The notes under the pieces were generated by a model that was not told the DNA's origin, did no database searches, and saw only the letters and a list, made by a program, of their open reading frames with translations. Below are positions 10,197 to 21,556 of a stretch of 64,000 nucleotides of DNA, one piece after another. A program made the position numbers and the translations under genes. Numbering within the stretch: position 1 is the first letter of the stretch; the number at the start of each line of letters is the position of its first letter. The stretch is from Tuctoria greenei. Taxonomy: Eukaryota > Streptophyta > Magnoliopsida > Poales > Poaceae. The DNA lies in NCBI GenBank assembly GCA_036927565.1, contig JAYESD010000001.1, positions 33,703,146 to 33,767,145 of the forward strand, read 5' to 3'.

Positions 10197-11707
10197 ATGG
10201 CTGGAAGAGGTGACAACGAGATTCCGGTGGTTGTCGATGATGACAAGACGAAGAACGTCGATGTTCTTCAAGAGGATCCTAATGACGACGAAGAAGTTCG
10301 TCTGCTCAAGGTGCGGCTTCGTGAGAATCTCAATGTCCCCAAGAGGGAAATCAAGCCGATCGATCCAATCAACACCGACGATGGGAGTAGTTCACAAGGT
10401 TACTCCCGGTATCCTTACAACTATGAGCGACTAACCGCGAGCAACCATTACTTATCTATTCCCATTGGCAAACCTCCTCAATTTGATGAAAATGACTATT
10501 CTATGTGGAAGAATAATATGAAGATGCATCTCATTTCCTTAAACCCTAGCTTGTGGCAAATTGTGTTGACAGGTCTGCATCTTCCCAAGAATGAGGAAGA
10601 CATTACTCCGAAGCAAACTGTCCTCCTCCATCGTAATGCTCAAGCCGTGGGAGTAATCACCTCCTCCTTGACTTGAGAGGAGTTCAACCGCATTGAACGG
10701 TTGGAGGTTTCCAAGGAGATATGGGACACTCTCAAGACAGGACATGAGGGCAACCGTGTCATTAGGGAGGCCAAGACCGAGATGATTGAAGGAGAGCTTG
10801 GGAGGTTCATCATCATGGATGGTTAATCCCCCCAAGACATGGACAACTACCTCAAGACTCTCATCATCAAGAGTCGATCTTATGGAAGCACCCGGTGGAT
10901 CGACCACGAAGTGGTAAAGAGAATGATTCAGGCATTCATGCCTAGAAATGTCACTCTTTGCTCACTAATTCGTGAAAGTACGTGATTCCATAAGATGACT
11001 CCCGAAGAAGTTCTAGGGAGGATATCAACCATAAGATGATGGAGCAAGAAGCTATGTTCTACAACGATCTACAAAATCTCTCCTCCTCCAAGAAAAAGGA
11101 TGTTGCATTCAAGGAAACATCCTCAATATCTCAAGAAAAGGGAGAGGGTGATGAATAGAGCCCCAACACCGATGAGGAAGAGGCACTCTTCATCAACAAT
11201 TTCAAGAGGATGTGGAGAAGAAAGAGGGGGATCTACCATCATGAAGGCAAGAGTAAAGACAAGCCCAAGACAAGATCAAAGAGGGCTTGCTACAATTGTG
11301 GGGAGTATGGCCACTTCATTGTGGATTGCCCACATGAGGAAAACAAAAAGAAGAAGGAGGGCAAGTCCAAAGAGAAGAAGTACTTCAAGAAGAAGAAGCA
11401 ATCGAGACATGCCCACCTTGGAAAGGATTGGGACTCAAATGAAGAATCCTCCTCGGATGAAGAAGGGAAAATAGTGACTATGGCTATGAAGAAGTCAACT
11501 ACGGAGAACAAGCTCTTCCCCAACTTAAAGAATTCAAGGCCAACTTGCCTCATGGCCAAGGAGGGAAGAAAGAAGGTTAAATCTAAATCCTCTTCTTCAA
11601 TTTCCTCGCATGATGATTTTGATAGTAGTAGTGAGAATGAACATATGCTTAAGGATATGAGTAAGAGCACTTTGAAAAGATTGAGGTTGTTGACGGATGA
11701 GATATTT
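10197..11707 (+). pseudogene. gag of element A, first part
   Basis: Starts MAGRGDNEIPVVVDDD. The first frame runs to a TGA at 10674-10676, where B still has an Arg codon (CGA to TGA), and continues after it. It holds the Copia Gag core (QFDENDYSMWKNNMKMHL, then EGELGRF) and, at about 11289-11330, the zinc knuckle CYNCGEYGHFIVDC (CCHC), which binds RNA. Several stops and at least two frameshifts lie between 10800 and 11200. The frame breaks at 11707, where element C is inserted, and resumes at 16498. Confidence 0.8.
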
Positions 11708-12855
11708 TGACGAGATCATACACATTATCATTGCACATACAAATATGGTACAAAGTTTATTTGTTTGGGATCCTGGCTCAAGTGAATGTGCGCTCTTGTT
11801 TGGACAAGATCAAGATGGTGCACTATGCCGTCCACCACCTTGGCCTCCTCCTTTCATGCTTACAAGAAGATTTGATGGCGTTGCACATATGGACCCACAC
11901 ATGATAGAAGATGAACTTGAGTCGAGTACGACTCCAATTAAAGAAGGGGAGGATGATGAGGACATCACTTCTATGGATACAAACAACACTCCATTGAACA
12001 TACAAGATGCAATCAATAGAGTTCATACACAACAATTAATTTCAGAGGTGAACTCGTTCTTATATATTTCCTTATATGTTTCTGAACATAAATTGCTACT
12101 TAATGATTTATTTGTGATTAGGATCCATGAAGAGGTTCAAGGAGTACTTGGAGGGAGTATTAGGGACGTGGAAGACCAGAGAATTCGTTCAAAGAAGATG
12201 GAAACCGAACCAAACTCCAAATCGTATCCAACTCGGAGTCTAGGAGCAGTACGCACTAAAACGGACGCCCAGGACGCATACGAACTCCGTTTTGGACGTT
12301 CTACATATGCACGGAAAGGGGAGAGGATAAACTTTCCAATGGCACCGGTCCCATGTCAAAATTCCTTCGGAGTCGTCCGGAATCGTCAAAACAATATCAA
12401 ATACAGAATCTGTCAGGGTGCTGCGCCACCATATTGGGCCATTGGGCCTTGTATCAAGTCTAAGTCCATTATTTTCGTGTGTTAGGGTTAGGTCACGACC
12501 CCAACACCCCCTTGGACGTCCTTCCACCTATATATACTCCATAGTAGCCGCCATAAACAATTGGGTTTTGCATAGAATAATAATATCGCTGTTCTACAGT
12601 TTGTGAAACCCCAACTTCGCGATTTCAGATCGTGTCTTCTACGTTCTTGCTTGTGTTCTCGGTTGCACTTGCAGGGATTAGCCTTCTTGGCAAGGTCAAT
12701 CGTGTGAAGCACGGTTGATAACCAACGGAGCGGTGGTGTAGTGATTGCAGGGGCTGTTCGTGTTCTACTCGAGAGCCTCGGATCATCAACGTCGAGATCT
12801 CCATCAATCGACTTACCCATTACCTTTCGGGCCTCATCATCCAATTTTCTTATCA
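11708..12855 (+). repeat. 5' LTR of element C
   Basis: Starts TGACGAGATCATACAC and ends TTTTCTTATCA. A long open frame runs through it and includes GEDDEDITSMDTN and INRVHTQQLISEVNSFL, which resembles the C-terminal tail of grass Gypsy polyproteins. The LTR has therefore taken up, or overlaps, the end of a former pol gene. TATATATACTCC near 12531 is a candidate TATA box. Here the 12 bases after TTTCGG read GCCTCATCATCC. Confidence 0.88.
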
Positions 12856-14057
12856 ATTGGTATCAGATTTCCAGGTTGCCCATTAGGTAATTCACCTATC
12901 CATTACATTATTTTTGTTTTTCATTCCTAGAGTCCACAAAAAAGCCACAAAAAAACTTGCAGTTTCGTAGATCTGTTAATTACTTTGTCCAAACCACATT
13001 GAGCCTTTGCAACTTTGTTATTCAGTTTGGTTTGGTTGAGTTTGTGTCCGTGGTTGAGTCATATTGCTGGTTTAGAAGTGTTTTTAGTCTTAGTTTGAGT
13101 TTTGCATTGTGTTGATTCATCCTTTTGAATCACGTCATCACGTCCAGATTAGATTCACCTCTGTCCAGTTCGGTATTTTCATCATATCTCGCTCATACGA
13201 ACTCGGATTTTGGTTTTCTTGTACTTTCTGGAAATCTTAAGAAGTGCTCTATAACTTTCATATTCATCATTTTCCCAGAAAATATAGTTATCGATGTCTA
13301 AATTGCATTAGATCCGAATCTGTTATTGACCTAAAAATTCTGAACAGTCTGTATTTCGGGGTCAGTATCTCCTATTGTTCTTTTCCAAAATAGGTCTTCC
13401 ATATATTGAAATTAAAGAGGAGAGATATATATACAATCTTGCTGTTCTAAGTTTTCCAATTTATAGCCTATAAGTGTGCCTATTTGTCCTTGGAAAATTG
13501 AGCAGAAAATCTGTAACAGACATACGAGATATCTTTGAGTGTTTGCATTGTGTCCTTCTTTTGCAGCACATTCTGAAAAAAAAGGAAGAAAAAAGAAAAA
13601 GGCAAGTGAAAAAGAAGATACAAAAGCCGCACAAAAAAGGAGAAAAAACAACAAAAAAAACAGAAGTGCTTGCATTCTTTGTGTCATCTAGTTTTGTCTC
13701 ATGTCTTGCTAGCTTGAACTACTAGGAACACATTTAGGCCAGCAACTTTGACAAATACTTTGGACACTTATTCAACTTTACTATCTGATTTTATTGTTGC
13801 TAATCCTTGCTACATAGAAAGTGTCATCCAAGCTACACCTTACTCTTGAGCAGAATCGATACACCTTTGCAATCATCCCACGCTTCATTGGTCTCTTCAT
13901 ACCGTCCACCGTTTGCCACCTGCAGTGTCGGTAAGAACACTTGTAAGAGCGTGGTAAGACGCTTGAGAGTGTGTGATTCCACTTAAACTTTTCCATTATC
14001 CTTTGTAGTTGATAGGGATAACATATTGTTTGTGTTGTCTTCTGTTTGCTACTAACA

Positions 14058-15332
14058 ATGTCAGGTAAAAGCAAGAATCATGCATTATATGCTGAGATGA
14101 TGGACATGATGAAGACGGCGATGGAGTTGCTCACTAAAAATCAAACATCAACCAAGGATTCACATGACATTCAGACCACCTTTATAACACCTTCCACAAG
14201 AAGTAATTACATTCTCCCATCTCTTCCTTCTTATGATGGTCTTGGTTATGATGAATATATTGCTTGGGAAATAGAGTTAGATAAAATTTTTGGAAAATGT
14301 CATATGTGTGAGAGGAGGAAGATTAGAAATATTTCTAGTGCGTTAGTTGATTGTGCATTAACTTGGTGGGACAACTTAAGCGATATAGAAAAACCTCGAA
14401 CATGGAAAGAAACGAAAATTCTTATGCGAGAAACTTTTGCTAATGTATCTATGTGCAAAGAAGAAATTCAGCAATTTGAGGAGAAATTTCTTGTTGCACC
14501 TCCTTTTGTGTCTAACGTTTTGCAGGACAATATAGAAAATAATATAGATGATGCAAAAGAGAACGAGGCTTTTGACAACACTTGTGAAATTTTAGATGGA
14601 TCAACTCATAATGCACTCGAAATCACTGCTGAACATGGTAAGGCAAAACATTCTACAAATACAAAGTTTTTTGATGTTCTGAATTTTTCCACCAATCATG
14701 CTATTTTTGAGGAGCAACTATTAGAATCGTTTATTTATACACCATTGTCACATGTTGATTTTCCTGCTGATCATTGCGCTACGAAAGAGTTGTGTGCTGA
14801 TAACTCTATTATACCTATGCAAAAACAAGTTTATGTACAAGATGATTGTGTTTTGGATTCACCTACTTGTGCTGAAATTCATAATTTGATCACCACTACT
14901 GCTGAAAATGATGAGCTGAATTTTTTGTCTTCTCTAAATACTTTGGGTTATATTGAATTTGACACTCTTTGTGATCTAGATATAGTAGAGAAGAGAATAT
15001 TTTCCCAATCTGAATTGCCTTTGTTAAGTAGAAATATTTTTCATGCAATAGGCAAATATGAACATAGTGGTGTGTTTATGGTGCATAATGTTTACGTTTG
15101 TTCAAATGAGAAAACTCCTTTTGTGCTGCAACAACATCCTAAAGTAAATGAATGCACTAACGCTAATAATGTTTTGTCAAGCTTTTCTAGTATTTTTTTC
15201 TTGCAGCAGGGACAAAAAAATAAAAGAGAAGTATTGTTCGCTGCAGTCGTGCAATATGGACAGAGTTCATTCTACCCCCAAAGCAATCCTTTTTCCTGGA
15301 CATACGAGCAAGCCGAGGACGGCTTGTCATAA
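14058..15332 (+). CDS. Gag-like protein of element C, intact
   Basis: 424 codons from ATG at 14058 (MSGKSKNHALYAEMM) to TAA, without stops, in an element otherwise lacking protein genes. Residues about 55-125 fit the retrotransposon Gag fold of Gypsy elements: LPSYDGLGYDEYIAWE, then WWDNLSDIEKPRTWKE. Downstream the protein is acidic and low in complexity, with no zinc knuckle, protease or RT motif. This later part resembles the spacer proteins of other gag-only grass elements, but its role is unknown. A leader of about 1.2 kb separates it from the primer site. Good conservation of the frame suggests recent selection or recent insertion. I chose the ATG and not the upstream TTG. Confidence 0.8.
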   Translation: MSGKSKNHALYAEMMDMMKTAMELLTKNQTSTKDSHDIQTTFITPSTRSNYILPSLPSYDGLGYDEYIAWEIELDKIFGKCHMCERRKIRNISSALVDCALTWWDNLSDIEKPRTWKETKILMRETFANVSMCKEEIQQFEEKFLVAPPFVSNVLQDNIENNIDDAKENEAFDNTCEILDGSTHNALEITAEHGKAKHSTNTKFFDVLNFSTNHAIFEEQLLESFIYTPLSHVDFPADHCATKELCADNSIIPMQKQVYVQDDCVLDSPTCAEIHNLITTTAENDELNFLSSLNTLGYIEFDTLCDLDIVEKRIFSQSELPLLSRNIFHAIGKYEHSGVFMVHNVYVCSNEKTPFVLQQHPKVNECTNANNVLSSFSSIFFLQQGQKNKREVLFAAVVQYGQSSFYPQSNPFSWTYEQAEDGLS

Positions 15333-15344
15333 AGAAGGGGAGAA

Positions 15345-16492
15345 TGACGAGATCATACACATTATCATTGCACATACAAATATGGTACAAAGTTTATTTG
15401 TTTGGGATCCTGGCTCAAGTGAATGTGCGCTCTTGTTTGGACAAGATCAAGATGGTGCACTATGCCGTCCACCACCTTGGTCTCCTCCTTTCATGCTTAC
15501 AAGAAGATTTGATGGCGTTGCACATATGGACCCACACATGATAGAAGATGAACTTGAGTCGAGGACGACTCCAATTAAAGAAGGGGGGGATGATGAGGAC
15601 ATCACTTCTATGGATACAAACAACACTCCATTGAACATACAAGATGCAATCAATAGAGTTCATACACAACAATTAATTTCAGAGGTGAACTCGTTCTTAT
15701 ATATTTCCTTATATGTTTCTGAACATAAATTGCTACTTAATGATTTATTTGTGATTAGGATCCATGGAGAGGTTCAAGGAGTACTTGGAGCGAGTATTAG
15801 GGACGTGGAAGACCAGAGAATTCGTTCAAAGAAGATGGAAACCGAACCAAACTCCAAATCGTATCCAACTCGGAGTCTAGGAGCAGTACGCACTAAAACG
15901 GACGCCCAGGACGCATACGAACTCCGTTTTGGACGTTCTACATATGCACGGAAAGGGGAGAGGATAACCTTTCCAATGGCACCGGTCCCATGTCAAAATT
16001 CCTTCGGAGTCGTCCGGAATCGTCGAAACAATATCAAATACAGAATCTGTCAGGGTGCTGCGCCACCATATTGGGCCATTGGGCCTTGTATCAAGTCTAA
16101 GTCCATTATTTTCGTGTGTTAGGGTTAGGTAACGACCCCAACACCCCCTTGGACGTCCTTCCACCTATATATACTCCATAGTAGCCGCCATAAACAATTG
16201 GGTTTTGCATAGAATAATAATATCGCTGTTCTACAGTTTGTGAAACCCCAACTTCGCGATTTCAGATCGTGTCTTCTACGTTCTTGCTTGTGTTCTCGGT
16301 TGCACTTGCAGGGATTAGCCTTCTTGGCAAGGTCAATCGTGTGAAGCACGGTTGATAACCAACGGAGCGGTGGTGTAGTGATTGCAGGGGCTGTTCGTGT
16401 TCTACTCGAGAGCCTCGGATCATCAACGTCGAGATCTCCATCAATCGACTTACCCATTACCTTTCGGAAGATCGGGACAAATTTTCCTATCA
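15345..16492 (+). repeat. 3' LTR of element C
   Basis: 1148 bp, starts TGACGAGATC directly after AGAAGGGGAGAA and ends TTTCCTATCA. It is nearly identical to the 5' copy, except for about nine substitutions and the 12 bases after TTTCGG, which read AAGATCGGGACA instead of GCCTCATCATCC. Followed by the target duplication TATTT. Confidence 0.88.
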
Positions 16493-16497
16493 TATTT

Positions 16498-16718
16498 AAA
16501 AAGGAAGAGCTCATCAACCGTCAAGAGGACATGCTCATCCAACAAAAGGAGAGATGTCAAGAGTATGAGGAGCTCTTAGAGCTTGAAAGGGAAAGAAGCA
16601 AGGCACTTGAGCGTGAACTCGCTTTGAGCAAGGAAACTTGCTCAAACCTTGAGAACACTACAATTGTGCTCAAGAATGAACTTGTTAGCTTGACAAAAGT
16701 TAACAAGATACTTGAAAC
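16498..16718 (+). pseudogene. gag of element A, middle part (coiled coil)
   Basis: Resumes after element C with KEELINRQEDMLIQQKER and runs through a Leu/Glu-rich heptad stretch (LLELERERSKALERELAL) to VNKILE. It aligns with the coiled-coil part of Gag in element B (27600-27840). A coiled-coil Gag extension is a Sirevirus trait; from memory, such Gags bind the dynein light chain LC8. Broken by solo LTR D at 16719. Confidence 0.75.
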
Positions 16719-18250
16719 TGAAAGTGCATCTAGGTATCCCTTGTGGGTTTTGGTTTATTTATATCAAACAAATGAGATCCTAACCAAATTGTTGAGATGA
16801 GCGCAGGTTTTACTAAAATTATGAAGAAAGAGCAAAAAGAAAGGAGAATGAGGATCTATATGGAAAAGAGCTCAAGAGCTGAATAGATTAGATCAGTGTG
16901 TATGGAGTGTGTTGGAGAAACACACCCCAAGAGCTCAAACACAAGAAAACTCATTCACTGTACAAATTTACACAGGACCGAACTAGTCCGATATACCCCG
17001 GGCTAGTCCGATAATCCCTCTGTTCAAGATCAGACAAGTCCTCACTTGTCTACACAGTCCAAGTTTACACAGACCGGACTAGTGCGATATCACCACGGAC
17101 TAGTCCGATATCTTTCTGACTAAAATCGGACTAGTCCTCCCCAGTGCGGACTAGTCCTCAACACTTCATAACTTTGCGCGACATCGGACAAGTCCGATAA
17201 TATCTGGACTAGTCTGATAACTTTTCTGACTAAAATTGGACAAGTCCTCCAAATGCGGACTTGTCCCCAATTCACTAAGGGGTTCACCACAGCCGGACTA
17301 GTCCGTTAATAACCGGACTAGTCCGAACTTTTCTAGAGCCTAAATCGGACTAGTTCGCCCAAGTCCGGACAAGTCTGATATTCCTGAGAACTTAGGGTTT
17401 CCTACATGCCGCACACCTGACTAGTCTGGACTCCACCACGGACTAGTCTGGACCCTCGAAACCCTAATGGTAACTTTTGGAAACACCCTATAAAAAGATG
17501 TGCACGACCCTACTTTCATAGCTCTCGACCCCCTTCGCCATCACACCCTACAAGAGCTTAGAAAACACATCTCTCCACGCAATCCAACGCAAGAAAGATC
17601 AAATCCTTGAGGATTCACTTTGGATCAAAGGAGAGACACGATTTCACTCGTTTGAGCTCTTGGGTTTGATTCTCTAACGCACTCCTGTTGTTTCATTGTT
17701 TATCTTAAGAGTGTGTTATTGGTGGTGTTTGATTTGTAATCTTGGGGAGCCCTCAACTTGTGAGAAGGCCCCTTGAACTTGGTGATTTACCCTTTGTGAT
17801 AGTGGAAGAGAATTGGCCTTTGTGCGATTCGACGAGGTTAGGATTGGTGAAGACCCGTTCCTTTCGTGGGCTCCTCAACATGGACATAGGTTGCCTTTGT
17901 GGGAACCGAACCACGGGATAAAAATCTTGTGTCTTCACTTTGTGCATATTGTTCTTACTTTTCATTGCTATCTAGGGTTTCACTTGATCTTGTTCACATT
18001 ATGTTAAACATTGAATATATGGTTAACTTGTACAACATCCAGTTTCATAGAAGTATTACAATCTAATTACAAGTATATTTCCGCTGCATAGAGTCTAGGA
18101 TCGAGATAATCGATCAAACTTGATTGATTTAGTCTGCACTCTACCGGACTAGTCTGATTTCTCGGTATTTGATCAAGTTGCTAAGTGTTGCAGGTTCTGA
18201 CTAAAATTCAAAAAGGCCTATTCACCCCCCCCCCCTCTAGGCCACATTCA
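16719..18250 (+). mobile_element. Solo LTR D (same family as element B)
   Basis: 1532 bp from TGAAAGTGCATCTAGG to CTAGGCCACATTCA, with GAAAC duplicated on both sides (16714-16718, 18251-18255). It has a palindrome array at 16975-17460 (variants GGACTAGTCC, GGACAAGTCC), a TATA box CCTATAAAAAG at 17487-17497, the conserved GAACCACGGGATAAA block at about 17905-17922, and a C9 tract before the end. No internal sequence is left, so it is a recombination product. It interrupts gag of element A. Confidence 0.9.
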
Positions 18251-18255
18251 GAAAC

Positions 18256-18763
18256 ACAAGTGGAGTCTCTCAAGGTCAATGCACCTTCTTCCTCTACAAG
18301 CTCATCTTCCACAAATATCAAAACCGAAGCAACTCAATCTTGCAAATGCTCAAACTTGATTATAAAACTTAAAGATGAGCTTAAGTTGGCACAAAACAAC
18401 CAAGCACCAAAGGGTGACATCTTTGACAAGGATAAGATGGCCTATGAACGTAGTGCATACACCAATACAAGACATCCCCTTGTCAGAGATGGTCTTGGCT
18501 ATTCTAGGGAGAAGAGGCAAAACACCAAAACTCTTAAGAATGGCAAAGACTTGATTGTTTTTGTCAAAGGAGGTTCATACAACATTAATAAAGGAAAGAA
18601 CATTGTTATATCACCTAAAATGCCTAAGAAGGAATCTGATCCCTTGTTCCATGATTTTGATGCTCTATATGTGTTGTTGAGGAATAAGATTGTAAAGGCC
18701 TATGCTAGGTATGTTGGGACACACTGCAAGAGTCCTAAACCTTGTGTGTGGGTGCCCAAGTGA
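18256..18763 (+). pseudogene. gag of element A, last part
   Basis: Continues in frame from VNKILE across D into QVESLK-like sequence, a Ser-rich stretch, then KDKMAYERSAYTNTRHPLV and a short end reading WVPK before TGA at 18761-18763. Sequence related to element B continues past it to a TAA. In both A and B, gag and pol are in different frames. Confidence 0.7.
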
Positions 18764-18840
18764 CTCTTGACTAACATCAAAGGACCCAACATCGCTTGGG
18801 TACTTAAAGCCAAGGCTTAAATCTTTGTTGTAGGCACACT

Positions 18841-21345
18841 CTTTCGGTGGAACCAAGTGGGTTCTTGATAGCGGATGCTGTAATCATATGACCGGAGAGA
18901 GGAAGTTGTTTGTGGAGTATGAGTAAAATGAGGATCCAAGTGAGGGTATCTACTTTGGGGACAATAGCCAAGGAAAAATCCTTGGCACCCGTAAAATTGC
19001 TATATCCCCTAATCATACTCTTTCAAATGTTTTACATGTTGATTCACTTGATTATAACCTCTTGTCCATATCACAACTATGTGACAAGATTATAATTGTT
19101 TATTCACTAATGAGGGTGTGACTGTCACAAGGAGAAGCAATGACTCAATTGCTTTTAAAGGTGTACTCAAGGAAAAGCTCTATCTTGTGAATTTTTCCGC
19201 GTATAAAGCCCAACTTGATACATACTTAATTGCAAAAACTAATATGGAATGGCTTTGGCATATAAGGCTAGCTCATGTTGGAATGAGAAATTTGCAAAAA
19301 CTCTTTAAGGGCGAGCACATCCGAGGTTTGAAGAATGTTGTGTTTGAAAAGGATAGGCCATGTAGCGCATGCCAAGCCGGAAAGCAAGTTAGAGCTCTAC
19401 ATCCATCCAAGAACATCAGGACGACAACAAGATCATTGGAGCTTCTACACATGCACCTTTTTGGTCCAATCACCTACATTAGTATTGGCAGTAACAAATA
19501 TGGTATTGTAATTGTTGATGATTTTTCATAGTTCACTTGGGTGTTCTTTTTGCGTGATAAGAGTAAGACTCGAGGTGTACTCAAGAAATACTTGAGGAGA
19601 GCTCAAAATGAGTTCTCCTTAAGTATCAAGGCTATAAGGAGTGACAATGGCACCGAATTCAAGAACACTCAAGTTGAAGAATTCTTGGATGAAGAAGGCA
19701 TCAAGCATGAGTTCTCGGCCCCCTACTCCCCTCAACAAAATGGGGTGGCCGAGAGGAAGAATAGGACCCTCATCGAGATGGAAAGAACCATGCTTGACGA
19801 ATACAAGACGTCGGACCGGTTTTGGGCGGAAGCGGTTAACACCGCTTGCCACGCCATAAACCGGTTGTACCTTCACCGCATTCTCAAGAGAATGTCTTAT
19901 GAGCTCCTAACCGGTAACAAGCCCAACATCTCCTACTTTCATGTTTTTGGAGCAAATGCTACATTCTCAACAAGAAGCCTAGGACTTCGAAGTTTGCTTC
20001 TAAGTCCGATGAGGGTTTATTGCTTGGTTATGACTCAAACACTTACACCTATCGTGTCTTCAACAAATCTTCTGGAATTGTTGAAGTAGCACGGGACGTA
20101 GTGTTTGACAAGACTAATGGCTCCCAAGTGGAGCAAGTTGATCGTCATGTGATAGATCAAGAAGAAGCTCTCCAAGTGGTGATAGGAAGGATGGCCCTTG
20201 GAGACATACACCACAAGAACAATCTCAAGACTCAAGTGATCATCCTATGCCTCAAGCAAGTTCTTCCTCAAATGATCAAACTCAAGTCCCCCAAGATGCG
20301 CTCCAAGAAGTTGAAAATGGAGGCATCAATCAAGGGGGGGACAATGAAAATGAGGAGGATGAAGATGAAGATTCAAGACCTCAAGCACCTCACCCAAGAG
20401 TGCATCAAAGCGTTCAACGGGGCCATCCCGTTGACAACATCCTTGGAGACATCTCCAAGGGGTAACTACTCGATCTCGTGTTACAAATTTTTGTGAACAT
20501 TACTCTTTTGTTTCTTCATTGGAGCCTCACAAGGTTGAAGAAGCACTATGAAATCCGGATTGGGTGATGGCCATGCAAGAAGAGCTCAACAACTTTGAAA
20601 GCAATCAAGTGTGGGAGCTCGTGAAGAGGCCTAATGCAAATGTTGTGGGCACAAAGTGGGTGTTCTGCAACAAACAAGATGAGCACAGGTTGGTTACAAG
20701 GAACAAAGCACGACTTGTGACCAAAGGTTTGAATTTTGATGAAACATTTGATCCCGTAGCTAGGCTTGAATCAATTCGTATATTACTTGCCTTTGTTACT
20801 CACCATGATTTTAAGCTATATCAAATGGACGTCAAGAGTGCATTCCTCAATGGTCCAATCAAGGAGGAGGTGTATGTGGATCAATCTCCCGGTTTTGAAG
20901 ATCAAGAATTCTCAAACCATGTCTACAAATTGCGTAAGGCTCTCTATGGCCCTATGGCCTCAAACAAGCTCCTATAGCTTGGTATGAGTGCCTTAGAGAC
21001 CTCTTAACTTAAAATGGTTTCAAAATTGGGAAGGCAAATTGCACTTTATTCACTAAGCATTTCAATGATGATTTGTTTGTTTGCCAAATATATGTTGATT
21101 ACATTATATTTGGTTCTACTAACAAAGCCTTTTGTGATGAGTTTTTCCAAGATAATGACCGAGAGATTTGAGATGTCCACGATGGGGGAGTTGAAGTTTT
21201 TTTCTATGTTTTCAAGTGAAGCAACTCAAGGAAGGCATGTTCATTAGTCAAACCAAGTATACGCAAGATATCCTCAAGAAGTTTGACATGGACAAAGCTA
21301 AACCCATCAAGACTCCTATGGCAACCAATGGGCATCTCGATCTAT
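18841..21345 (+). pseudogene. pol of element A (protease, integrase, RT; RNase H deleted)
   Basis: Order of domains is Copia: protease, integrase, RT. The protease motif LDSGCCNHMTG is kept (18864 on), then stops follow. The integrase zinc finger reads HIRLAHVGMRN...CSACQAGK; the first catalytic Asp is changed (LLHMHLFGP), while IRSDNGTEFKN and AERKNRTLIE remain. RT (20564-21247) has RLESIRILLAF and YQMDVKSAFLNG, but the YVDD box reads YVDY. The sequence stops near 21345 within the post-RT region and resumes in the spacer after pol, so RNase H was lost by internal deletion. Many stops and frameshifts: not functional. Confidence 0.85.
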
Positions 21346-21460
21346 TATTGAATCTTTGTGAATTATGGTCATAGTTTGGATGTTGATTGCTTACTGACCA
21401 GGTTTACAAAGATCCTTTGTGAAAATCTAGTCCAAAAGGATCAGTTCTATGTGACAAACT

Positions 21461-21462
<2 letters not shown>

Positions 21463-21541
<79 letters not shown>
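21463..21541. repeat. (AT)n microsatellite, about 39 units
   Basis: An uninterrupted run of alternating A and T of roughly 79 bp in the spacer between pol and the third ORF of element A. Element B has no such run here. It probably expanded after the insertion of A. Confidence 0.97.
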
Positions 21542-21543
<2 letters not shown>

Positions 21544-21556
21544 TTTTCAGCCTTAG

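Larger units (their letters stand above)
11708..16492 (+). mobile_element. Gag-only, non-autonomous LTR retrotransposon C (TR-GAG type)
   Basis: LTRs of equal length (1148 bp) at 11708-12855 and 15345-16492, TG...CA ends, 5-bp duplication TATTT (11703-11707, 16493-16497), primer site TTGGTATCAG at 12857, purine tract AAAGAAGGGGAGAA just before the 3' LTR. The internal 2.5 kb carries one intact Gag-like ORF and no protease, RT, RNase H or integrase. By eye the LTRs differ at about nine bases plus one 12-bp block, so it is the youngest full-length insertion in this nest. It probably belongs to a Gypsy family and relies on an autonomous relative. It splits gag of element A. Confidence 0.88.

Noticed and set aside
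11697..12485. 262-codon frame starting at the gag/LTR junction
   Set aside because: It begins in gag of A and runs into the LTR of C; it is a chimera made by the insertion, not a gene. The LTR part recurs at 15345.
16975..17460. Regularly spaced palindromes look at first like a CRISPR array
   Set aside because: Units are 10-12 bp, vary in sequence and spacing, lie inside plant LTRs and occur in all copies of the LTR. No cas genes; eukaryotic DNA.
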